Shown here piece by piece: positions 24,601 to 34,689 of a stretch of DNA of 64,000 bases (position 1 is its first letter; the number at the start of each line of letters is the position of its first letter). A program made the translations under genes and the position numbers. The DNA is taken from NCBI RefSeq assembly GCF_932526225.1, contig NC_064043.1, forward strand, positions 9,105,501 through 9,169,500, in the 5' to 3' direction. Below the pieces are notes generated by a model that had not been told where the DNA came from, made no database searches, and was given only the letters and a program-made list of their open reading frames with translations. The DNA is from Nematostella vectensis (lineage: Eukaryota; Cnidaria; Anthozoa; Actiniaria; Edwardsiidae).

Positions 24601-24870
24601 CAGTACGCATCCCGTGATGTCCCACAGTACAGTCAGTACGCATCTCGTGATGTCCCACAGTACAGTCAGTACGCATCCCGTGATGTCCCACAGTACAGTC
24701 AGTACGCATAACGTGATGTCCCACAGTACAGTCAGTACGCATCTCGTGATTGTCCCTCAGTACAGTCAGTACGCATAACGTGATGTCCCACAGTACAGTC
24801 AGTACGCATCCCGTGATGTCCCACAGTACAGTCAGTACGCATCCCGTGATGTCCCACAGTACAGTCAGCG
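21640..24870. repeat. 33-bp satellite array, roughly 95 units
   Basis: Tandem 33-bp units built on GTCCCACAGTACAGTCAGTA and CGCATCCCGTGAT. Units are diverged and irregular from 21640 to 22150, then highly regular to 24870. Variant units (TTTCCTATAG, ACATATCCCGTGACG, CATAACGTG) recur in patterns, showing duplication of multi-unit blocks. Because 33 is a multiple of three and the unit lacks stops in one frame on each strand, it yields very long open frames on both strands: minus 24886-22103, plus 22172-24778. I read these as a consequence of the repeat, not genes. Confidence 0.95.
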
Positions 24871-24974
24871 CGAATTTTAAGCTCAAAACACAAGCAGTAG
24901 CAAGATGATCATTTGCCCTCCAACATTGAAGAAGGGGGAGGGAAAGTGTCCCATTAGTTTTGTAACAGATTGTA

Positions 24975-26970
24975 GCTGTCCCTAGGTGTACCTAGCCGTC
25001 CTTAGGTGTCCTTGACTGTCCTTAGGTGTCCTTGGCCGTCCTTAGGTGTCCTTGACCGTCCTTAGGTGTACCTGGCCGGCCTTAGGTGTACCTAGCCGTC
25101 CTTAGGCGTCCTTGGCCATCCTTAGGTGTCCTTCGCCGTCCCTAGGTGTACTTTACCGTCCTATGGTGTCCTTGGCCGTCCTTATCGTCCTTAGGTGTCC
25201 TTGGCCGTCCTTAGGTGTACCTTGCTGTCCTTTGCTGTCCTTAGGTGTCCTTGGCCGTCCTTAGGTGTACCTAGCCGTCCTTAGGTGTCCTTAGCCGTCC
25301 TTAGGTGCCCTTGGCTGTCCATAGGTGTACCTAGCCGTCCTTAGGTGTACCTTGCCGTCCGTAGGTGTCCTTGGCCGTCCGTAGGTGTCCTATGCCGTCC
25401 TTAGGTGTACCTAGCCGTCCTCAGGTGAACCTTGCCGTCCTTAGATGTCCTTGGCCGTCCTTAGGTGTACCTGGCCGTCCTTACGTGTCCTTTGCCGTCC
25501 TTAGGTGAACCTTGCCGTCCTTAGATGTCCTTGGCCGTCCTTAGGTGTCCTTGGCCGGCCTTAGGTGTACCTAGCCGTCCTTAGGTTTCCTTAGGTGTAC
25601 CTAGCCGTCCTTAGGTGTCCTTTGCCGTCCTTAGGTGTCCTTGGCTGTCCGTAGGTGTACCTAGCCGTCCTTAGGTGTCCTTTGCCGTCCTTAGGTGTCC
25701 TTGGCTGTCCGTAGGTGTACCTAGCTGTCCTTAGGTGTCCTTTGCCGTCCTTAGGTGTACCTAGCCGTCCTTAGGTGTCCTTAGCCGTCCTTAGGTGCCC
25801 TTGGCTGTCCATAGGTGTACCTAGCTGTCCTTAGGTGTCCTTTGCCGTCCTTAGGTGTACCTAGCCGTCCTTAGGTGTACCTTGCCGTCCTTAGGTTTCC
25901 TTAGGTGTACCTAGCCGTCCTTAGGTGTCCTTTGCCGTCCTTAGGTGTCCTTGACCGTCCTTAGGAGTACCTGACCGGCCTTAGGTGTACCTAGCCGTCC
26001 TTAGGCGTCCTTGGCCATCCTTAGGTGTCCTTGGCCGTCCTTAGGTGTCCTTGGCTGTCCATAGGTGTACCTAGCTGTCCTTAGGTGTCCTTGGCCGTCC
26101 TTAGGTGTACCTAGCTGTCCTTAGGTGTCCTTGGCTGTCCATAGGTGTACCTAGCTGTCCTTAGGTGTCCTTGGCTGTCCTTAGGTGTACCTAGCTGTCC
26201 TTAGGTGTCCTTGGCTGTCCTTAGGTGTACCTAGCTGTCCTTAGGTGTCCTTGGCCGTCCTTAGGTGTCCTTGGCCGTCCTTAGGTGTCCTTGGCTGTCC
26301 ATAGGTGTACCTAGCTGTCCTTAGGTGTCCTTTGCCGTCCTTAGGTGTACCTAGCCGTCCTTAGGTGTCCTTAGCCGTCCTTAGGTGCCCTTGGCTGTCC
26401 ATAGGTGTACCTAGCTGTCCTTAGGTGTCCTTTGCCGTCCTTAGGTGTACCTAGCCGTCCTTAGGTGTACCTTGCCGTCCGTAGGTGTCCTTGGCCGTCC
26501 TTAGGTGTACCTAGCCGTCCTTAGGTGTCCTTTGCCGTCCTTAGGTGTACCTAGCCGTCCTCAGGTGAACCTTGCCGTCCTTAGATGTCCTTGGCCGTCC
26601 TTAGGTGTACCTGGCCGTCCTTACGTGTCCTTTGCCGTCCTTAGGTGAACCTTGCCGTCCTTAGATGTCCTTGGCCGTCCTTAGGTGTCCTTGGCCGGCC
26701 TTAGGTGTACCTAGCCGTCCTTAGGTTTCCTTAGGTGTACCTAGCCGTCCTTAGGTGTCCTTGGCCGTCCTTAGGTGTCCTTGGCCGTCCTTAGGTGTAC
26801 CTAGCCGTCCTTAGGTGTCCTTGGCCGGCCTTAGGTGTACCTAGCCGTCCTTAGGTGTACCTAGCCGTCCTTAGGCGTCCTTGGCCATCCTTGGGTGTCC
26901 GTCGCCGTCCCTAGGTGTACTTTACCGTCGTATGGTGTCCTTGGATGTCCTTTGCTGTCCTTAGGTGTCC
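24975..26970. repeat. 20-bp satellite array, roughly 100 units
   Basis: Tandem 20-bp units of type CCGTCCTTAGGTGTCCTTGG, alternating with a GTACCTAG version. It begins about 100 bp after the 33-bp satellite ends. A multi-unit block around 25410-25620 recurs at 26550-26760, exactly 1140 bp (57 units) away, so large blocks have been duplicated. It has no coding capacity. Confidence 0.95.
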
Positions 26971-26999
26971 TTTTTTGAACGGATTAGATAATTAAGACG

Positions 27000-27515
27000 A
27001 CTGTTTAGTTAAGCTACCGCGGCTTCCTCTACTTTGAGCACAGCCTCCCTTTCCTATGATTAGACTGATAAGATTTATTGTAGTTTACGCATTTCCCTTT
27101 GAGTAAGAGTCTGGGAATGAGGCACGTCCTACTTTAGGACACGTCCCACCTGCCTATAAATTATAGTACCAATTTAGCAATCTTTAAGAGTTGAGCAGAG
27201 AAATCGAAGAGAGAAGAGTTGAGTTGAGAGCCAGAGAAGCAGAGTTAGAGAAGTCAGAGTGGAGTTTGAAGAGTTACAAGCTTACTCGGAGTTGTATTTC
27301 TTCAAGCCCCGGAGACGAGACCAGACGTAAGTTGAATTTGTAAATATTGATTTAGCCTTTTTGTGATTTACAGAACTGCCTGTAATCCTTAGCTTTTTAT
27401 CCTAAATTCGTGAATTGTTAATTACTTCATACTTATCACCGCATGTGTTCGATAGTTGGGCGAGTTGATTGTAATAAACGCTGTTAAATCAAGCTTGGAT
27501 GACTGTTCTACACTG
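27000..27515 (+). other. Possible solo LTR
   Basis: A TATAAATTATAG box near 27155 is followed by a purine-rich GAGAGAAGAGTTGAG-type leader. A CAGACGTAAGT donor-like site lies near 27322 and AATAAACGC near 27473. This TATA, leader and poly(A) arrangement resembles a retrotransposon LTR. No second LTR, internal coding region or clear target-site duplication was seen, so the call and limits are tentative. Confidence 0.3.
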
Positions 27516-29985
27516 TGGTTGACACTAAAACGAGCCCACTGCACACTTCCCACAAGTCGCTGCTTTGGAACCGCTCACAATCAGGAATGCGCTAATGATG
27601 GAAAAGAGCTTGAGCGATTGGTATAAAGATTACAAGATGTAGAGGAACAAGTATTGTAGTGATGGACTAATCCCGTCTGCAGATCCCTCTTAGTAGAGGG
27701 GGGTGGTAAGTGCGCGAAGAAAGGAAAAAGGGGGAAGGGGGAAGAGGGATCTGGTAAAGTCCGGTTTTTTTGGTGCACCTGACGCCACTGCGCATGTCAC
27801 TGCTGTACAGTGTGACCAGAGAGATCACAGATGTAAGAAAAAAAAAATAGCTTACATTTAATCATGCACTGTCGTTCAGTGAAACTTCCGTGAAACTTCA
27901 CATAAGCATCAAGACAATAACTTTCAGTACAGTTAGTTTCAGTATTTTTATTATATAAGAATTTCTTATAATTTTTTTTTAATTAAAAGTTCTAAACATC
28001 CCCTTCACACAACCCCATATAAACCCTATGTTGTAGCACTGAACAACACGCTTGGGTGACTTGTGGTGGGTCACTTTCAATTTTTCGAACAATGTTTTTC
28101 TTTCTGTTCTGGTTCACCGCTATAACGACGACTATATTGCCGGATTGAGAGTCCCAGAAAATACCATACCCCCAACCCCCTGGAAAAAAAATAAATACAG
28201 TAACTGTTAAGGAAAAAGGGCATTTACTCCCCCCCTCCCCTCTAGGAATTCATGGGCGTTCGACCCCCCTACCCCTCTGGGATTTCCAATCCCCCCCCAT
28301 GGAGGCGATTCCATTTTCTGGAACTACACATTTCAAGCAGTGCGTGGCTGGGCCGAATCCCATGATATTATGCTTATAATTACAAAACCCACATAGCAAG
28401 AAATAGCATGTTGAGTTAATCGGTTTTGAGTTAAAGCTGTATTGTCACCAGTTTACTTCCGGAGGTCCTACGGAAACCTCAACCGTTAAAAGACAAAAGA
28501 ATCTATTAAAATTCCTTTTGTTCTCTTTTGTCTTTCGCTATTATACTTTGTTTCAACAAGGGTCTGTGAAAACCCCTCTCGGATAAAACGAAGCAAAAAT
28601 AAAACTATGTTTATCGTCCTGATAAAATCAAAATAGAACAACCTACCTAAAGATCTAAGATCAACCAAGAATCTGTCACGATTTTAAAAGGGTTTGCGTT
28701 CTCTACCTGGGGGGGGGGGGGGGGGGGGGGGTAATAGGTTTGCGGATCGGCGGATTCAGCCCCGAAATGCTCACGGATTACGGATTTTATTGATTATTTC
28801 AGCGGATTGGCGGATTTTGGAAATACGGCGGATCACGGATCTGTTGACAATTTGGGCACGTATTTCGGATTTTGACTGCTTTGACGGTCGAATTTCGGAT
28901 TTTAAAAGAATTTCAATCGATGCTATTGTTTATCTGTCAAACCATGCGGATTTAAAAATATCTGCGGATCCACGGATTTACATACCCCTATTCACCCCCC
29001 CCCCCCCCCACCTGTCCATGCCTCAGTATGAACAATTATATGTGTTAAAAATGTGAAATTGTTTGTTTAAAAAGTTTATAATTTATATCTACATTTTAAA
29101 TGTACCATATTTACTGCTTTAATTTTATGTGTCATACCGTAACACGGCTCTCATGAAAAGCAATTGGGTCAAAACACTTGTTCTTCCTTGGTGCCCGATT
29201 ACCCGAGACCTACCACCTTTTCGTTTTTACCGAAAAATGCAGTTTTTAAAGGCAAATATCTCGCTAAATAATTAGCGTATCAAAAATATAAACCAACCAC
29301 CATGCTCTACATTTTAAAGTAAAAGAGAACAACTCATTTAGGTGCCCCTAATACATGCTTTGAGAAAATGAGCCTTGAAAAACAGGAGGAGGTACCACCC
29401 GAGACCCAACACCTCTTTTGACAAGACTGGGTACCTAAAAAGTACTGTTGTTTTGACCTCTTCCCTAAATTAGTAAAATGTCCGTATCTAAATAAAATGT
29501 GTATGTAACTTTCCTGTCTCTTTGCGAAGTTATAAATCTACTTTCCGCTCCGTCTCTAATGTCAACCATTTATCGCGTGGGGGAGGAGGGATTTAGGATA
29601 TTTTAGGGAGCTTAGAAGGGGAGATCACTCGGAATTTAGACTTCAATAAACAGACAAACAACATTGATAAGGAGTAGAAACGGACCATTAGAAAAGTAAA
29701 GAGAGTGAAGATAAAAAAAAATCGTGCATGTTAAAAAAGGCATGCAACGCAAAGCGTCTTTGATTAAAGTCCCTGAGAAACGAGCAAAAAAGCAAGCACC
29801 GCAACCCAAAAAACCATGCACGACTGGAACTTCCCCACCACTCCCCATTCACTTTAATGGTCCGCCCCTCAATATGTATCGGTTGATTGTGCATGTTGTT
29901 TCCATGACCGAGGCCAGTGCCCTCCTTTATTGCAATTTCTTGTAAAAGCGGAAAAGCTGTCTATCTTCAAAGCGAGGCTTTTTCA
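27516..29985. other. Intergenic region with low-complexity tracts
   Basis: No gene seen. A poly-G run at about 28709-28731 and a poly-C run at about 28997-29010 flank 265 bp rich in degenerate GCGGATT/CGGATTT motifs. Open frames nearby, such as 28694-29056 and 29636-29945, are low-complexity or lack any family features. Confidence 0.5.
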
Positions 29986-30085
29986 CTTTCTCTGTGCAGA
30001 TTGGTGTGACTGTGTTGTTTGTCCGTCGCTACGACGAGGACCATCGTGTTCAATTTTTTCATTTTCACCGTCATCCTGAGCGGGA

Positions 30086-32072
30086 CTAAGGACGCTTGTG
30101 GGTGCGCAGATGGCTAATAAGGCCAATCTGTGCACGGAAAAGCCTGGGGCACTGAGGGCATGGTATTATTGCAGCTTTGGGATCTTGAGACTTTCTGGCG
30201 GCTCTACGCTCCTCTGCGGCAGCTGTCCAATTTGCCTCGCATGCCGCAGCACCGTTGCGAATGACACGGCGCCAACCTTGACGGTTTTGTGCCAGAAGCT
30301 CCCACGAGGTGTGATCGATGTTGAATGCTTTCAGCGAGAGTTTTAGGGTGTCTTTAAATCTCTTCTTCTGGCCACCTTTGCAGCGTTTTCCGTGCTGAAG
30401 CTCACCAAACAGAAGTTTCTTAGGAAGCCGTTCATCAGGCATACGAGCTACGTGCCCCGCCCAGCGAAGCTGAGACTGTTTCAGGATGGTGTGAATGCTG
30501 GGCAGACCTGCACGTGCAAGGACCTCAGTATCCGGGATCTTTTCTTGCCAGCGAACATTGAGAATTTTCCTCAGACAGGTAGTGTGGAAATGGTTAAGCT
30601 TCATCGCATGGCGCTTGTAGATAGTCCAGGTTTCAGACCCGTAAAGTAGCGTAGGCAGCACAACGGCACGATACACTTTGATCTTTGTATCTGTTCTTAT
30701 CCCTCTCCTTTTCCAAACGTTCTTACGAAGCCTTCCAAATGCGGCGCTTGCTATGGCGAGTCTGTTGGTAACTTCGTCATCGAGGACAACGTTTCTGGAG
30801 AGAGTACTGCCAAGGTAGGTAAATTTGTCAACAGCATTGAGTTTTTGACCATTGATGATGATGTTAGGTTCAGTGTAGGGCTTTCCAGGCGCTGGCTGAT
30901 GCATAGCCTCCGTCTTTTTGGTGTTTATTTTGAGGCCGAAGTTATTACAGGCACTAGAAAACAGATCTACGCTGTGTTGCAGGTCTGCTTGAGAGGTAGC
31001 ATTGAGGGCACAATCGTCAGCGAATAAGAGGTCGTTTACAGTATCAGCCGAGATCTTGGATTTCGCCTGAAGCCTCCTGAGATTGAACACAGAGCCATCG
31101 AAACGATACTTGATGCCGATGCCTACCTCATCATCTTTAAAAGCGTCAGTCAGCATGGCTGAGAACATCAGACTGAATAGAGTAGGGGCAAGGACGCATC
31201 CTTGCTTAACTCCGTTTGAGACAGGGAAAGAATGAGAGGTTTCTCCGTTGTCCTGGACGCTCGCAAGCATGCCGTCATGTAATTGGCGTACGATGTTTAT
31301 GAATTTGCTGGGACAGCCAAACTTCGCCATTATTTTCCAGAGGCCCTCTCTACTGACAGTATCAAACGCTTTTGTCAGGTCGACGTAGGTGGAATACAGG
31401 TCGACATTTTGTTCTTGACACTTCTCCTGAAGTTGCCTTGCAGCAAATATCATGTCAGTTGTCCCGCGCTCCTTCCGGAAACCACATTGACTTTCAGGTA
31501 GGAGGCCTTGCTCGAGATGTACAATGAGACGATTGAGTAAGACTCTGGCCAGAATTTTGCCAGCGATGGACAGCAGGGAGATTCCTCGATGATTATCGCA
31601 GATACGGCGGTTTCCTTTGCGTTTGTAGAGATGTATAATGGAGGCATCCTTAAAGTCCTGAGGCACTGCCTCGTGATTCCAGATGAGCTGAAAAAGCTGG
31701 TAAAGTTTCTCCGTCAGAGCCGCACCTCCCTCTTTGTAGACTTCCGCTGGTATGGAGTCTGACCCTGGGGCTTTGCCACTGGATAGAAGGTTGACTGCTT
31801 TCTGAATTTCCACGAATGTTGGTACAACGTCCATGGTTTCGTCGACAGGAACTTGAGGTAGTCTGTTAATGGCTTCGTCATTTATTGCCGAGGGTCTATT
31901 CAGGACACTCTCAAAGTGTTCTGCCCACCTCGCCAGGACTTTATCTTTATCGGAGATCAGTGTTTCCCCATCAGCACTGAGAAGTGGAGACAATGAGCCT
32001 GAGGTAGTAGGACCATAGATTTCATTTAAGCTGTTGTAGAAATTTTTCATGTCGTTTCTGTCAGCATATGAC
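30086..32072 (-). mobile_element. Non-LTR retrotransposon (LINE) reverse transcriptase, 5'-truncated
   Basis: The frame is open for 654 codons from an ATG at 32050; the true frame extends slightly further to a TAG near 32067. The reverse transcriptase palm motifs are intact: YVDLTKAFD (residues 222-230) with the first catalytic Asp, NGVKQGC, and LLFADDCAL with the catalytic Asp pair at 345-346. A thumb region (YLGSTLS, LLYGSETW, LRWAGHVARM) follows. The C-terminus ends in a C2H2-type finger, CPQC then HLRTH. The upstream endonuclease domain expected of a full LINE is missing, so this is a 5'-truncated but otherwise undamaged copy. The clade was not fixed. Homologous proteins in databases are often mislabelled as host genes. 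Confidence 0.93.
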
Positions 32073-32195
32073 TAACGTGAGGCCGATTACTCAGAAAATA
32101 CCAACATGGTAACGTTTAGTGTCATGGTACACTGAACCAAACAACAGTAGTGGAAATGTTTCATATAGTTCATAAAATCCGCCTTTTAACGGCCA

Positions 32196-32292
32196 AGTAC
32201 ACTTAAGGACGGCCAAGGACACTCAAGGACAGCCAAGGACACCATAGGACGGCTAGGTACACCTAAGGACGGCTAGGTATACCTGAGGGAAG
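32196..32292. repeat. Short inverted outpost of the 20-bp satellite
   Basis: Four to five 20-bp units of the type CTAAGGACGGCTAGGTACAC are the reverse complement of the main array at 24975-26970. They lie about 100 bp upstream of the BBIP1 start codon and about 120 bp from the truncated end of the LINE. Confidence 0.85.
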
Positions 32293-32389
32293 GTAGGAAA
32301 ATCTAATATTGTATGGACAAACTCTACCGATCTTGATCACACTTCACCGATCATATGTGAAGTACCTACCAAATCAAGACAAATCCAAG

Positions 32390-32605
32390 ATGGCGGACAG
32401 CGGCGAAAGAGCTGCCTTTCGAGAAGTTTTACCAAAACAAGGCCTGCTCTTTACAGAACAAACGCCAATCCCTGTCTTGTGTAAGCCCAAAATCATGCCT
32501 ATGAAGTCTGTGACTTTGGAAAAGCTGGAAACGATGCAGAGAGAAGCACAGGAAGCGGTAAAACGCCAGGAAGAGGAACAAAAACTCCAGGGAGGAATGA
32601 TATGA
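32390..32605 (+). CDS. BBIP1: BBSome-interacting protein 1 (BBIP1/BBIP10), single exon
   Basis: A 71-residue protein starting at the ATG in CCAAGATGGCGG. The core FREVLPKQGLLF, then LCKPKIMP, then TLEKLE closely matches vertebrate BBIP1, followed by the same short charged helix rich in Gln/Glu. BBIP1 is a small subunit of the BBSome, the coat-like complex that sorts membrane proteins to cilia. An in-frame ATG at 32309 would add 27 residues (MYGQTLPILI...) that do not look like the family, so I chose 32390. Length agrees with the family (92 aa in human, with a longer N-terminus). A possible poly(A) signal is at 32774-32779. The coding region has no intron. A truncated LINE and a short satellite array sit just upstream. 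Confidence 0.93.
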   Translation: MADSGERAAFREVLPKQGLLFTEQTPIPVLCKPKIMPMKSVTLEKLETMQREAQEAVKRQEEEQKLQGGMI

Positions 32606-34689
32606 AATAAGTAACAACAACGAAAATAGTGACTATTTAAAACAGAAGGGTTTAAGCTACAGGAAGTCTGCCTTTATTTACACGAAGATCTTAAACGATC
32701 AAGTTTCAACTTATTTTCGGGGATTGGATGAAGTATTGTTTGGACTTGCGACAGTGAACATAGCAACGGCGAGAATAAACAATTGCACTACATTACATGA
32801 GGTCACCAAGCGAGCTTACTCACCCCTACATCAAGAGAGCCCGGTTTCTTCCTTTATTCACATTTACAGACTTGTGACTCGCGTTGCCGTGTATTCCTTT
32901 TTTTCGTTTCTAGTTGAATATGAGTCTAGTCAGTCAAAGACGTCCATCACCTTGTGACAGGACGAAAACTTTAAAAAAATATTTAAAAATTATTTGTACA
33001 CTGATGACAGGCTGTAGGCCTGAAGGATTCTAGTGAACACTCAAATAATGAATATTTTTAAGTATTAAATAGACTATAAGAAATAATTGTTGTACTAAGC
33101 CATGTGCATGTTGTTGATGTCATACCCATCATGACCAATCAGAAATGTTTGCCCAACGACATGACGGAAAAACATGACGTGACGCTTCAAATAAGCCCAT
33201 TTCAAATCGAATACGGCAGAGAATTCCTCAGAGTACTTAGTAACTTAAAGAAAACAAAATATCAAGTGCAACTTTTTTTTAAATGATGTGACTTTTTGTT
33301 AAGTGTCATTGAAATTTGGGCTTTTCGTCCCTGAACTGTACACAGGGCAATCATGAGGAAAATTATCTTAAAAAGCCAAACTCTGGTTATGTGCACTTCG
33401 GCCTCACGTTATTTGTGTTTTTAAAATGAGTTCGTAATACAAGGAACCTATAGCCACTAAAGAAATTGTGTCTTCTCTATCTGGAATTGCATGTTTTCCA
33501 GGTTTTTCCTTCATGTCTTGCTCAACAGACTTAGCACTTTAAAATTTCAGCCATAATGTCACTCCTATCTATTACTTGCCATCATTGACTTGATGTTTTG
33601 TAAAGTAATTTTCCTGACAGAAACTTTTTCAAGCCAATTTCTTTCCAATTTCAGTTGGTCTGCTGTAATCTTAATTCAGCTTGTTCTTAGTATACCTGGC
33701 ATCATAAACATTGTATGCTTACACTAGAAAAAAACTCAACATTGCTTAAGCTGTGTTTTTGCACTGTTTTTTTTCTAAATACACCTAACTTTGTGACATG
33801 CAGAAAAGGTTTGTAGGTAGCTGAATCAGAAAACGTCACAACTAACACCCATGCAGTTGCGGATTCAGGATTATGGTTCTAAGGGTTTAATAAAACTGTT
33901 CTTTTTATTTAAAAAATGCTAAACAAATATTACTAAGACAAAAAATGCTATAAACCACAGGATATAGGATAATTTTACTTCAAAATAATGTCTAATGTTT
34001 TTAGTGTTGAATAAAGAATGTATTTCTATTTAAACTGATTGTATTTTTGCACCTGTGGCAAGCTCTGCCTCTACTCATTACCTTGTACCATTTTTAAGTG
34101 CTGCGTTTTTGTAACAGCCACGGCCTGGTAAATGAGTAACTCCGGAGAGGAAAATGTGTGTTATTCAACACAAACATGACATTTAAACATCATTTTGGAG
34201 TAAAATTATCCTACAGGTCGTCAGAAATACACATCCGTTAATTTTCATATTCCTCGTATTTACTTGCTCTTTGTGAACGAGTAAGTTGCAACGATAATTC
34301 GATAACTGAATGGATATAGAACAAAACAATACTTCTTCCATTTCGGTTCATTATTTGTGCACAACCACCGGAAGTTGTTGTCTGTTAAATTTACATATTG
34401 GCGCCTTATATGGCAAATCTCTCTTGGGTATCAGAATACAATATGGCCGTGCGAGGATTACATGTCATCACAATTTCATTTCTCTCTTCAGCACAACAAG
34501 TCGCCAGCTTCATCCTTTCAATTTCACGTCGTCTCCCCTTCGCTAGCGTCTATGTGGAAGCTAACTCTCCGAGTTCTTTTTAATTTGTTAGAAGGATTTT
34601 TTGAGAACTGGCTGCCTTTGCTACTGGAAGTTGGGATCATCTGCGCAGAAAGAGCAATAGTGAGATCGTTTTGTCTGCTGGGAATAAGA
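32606..34689. other. BBIP1 3' flank and RASSF 5' flank
   Basis: About 2.1 kb of AT-rich DNA. It should hold the BBIP1 3' UTR and the RASSF promoter and 5' UTR. Open frames at 32724-32957 and 33104-33286 have no recognisable features. The frame upstream of the RASSF start (from 34357) is open but does not resemble protein-coding sequence of the family. Confidence 0.5.

Noticed and set aside
22103..24886. 927-codon minus-strand frame as a giant repeat protein
   Set aside because: It lies wholly within the 33-bp satellite, an 868-codon frame is open on the other strand, and there is no non-repetitive start, end or promoter.
34357..34689. Upstream in-frame extension of the RASSF protein
   Set aside because: Open by chance; sequence is unlike the family, which starts with a short acidic, Ser-rich region as seen from 34690.
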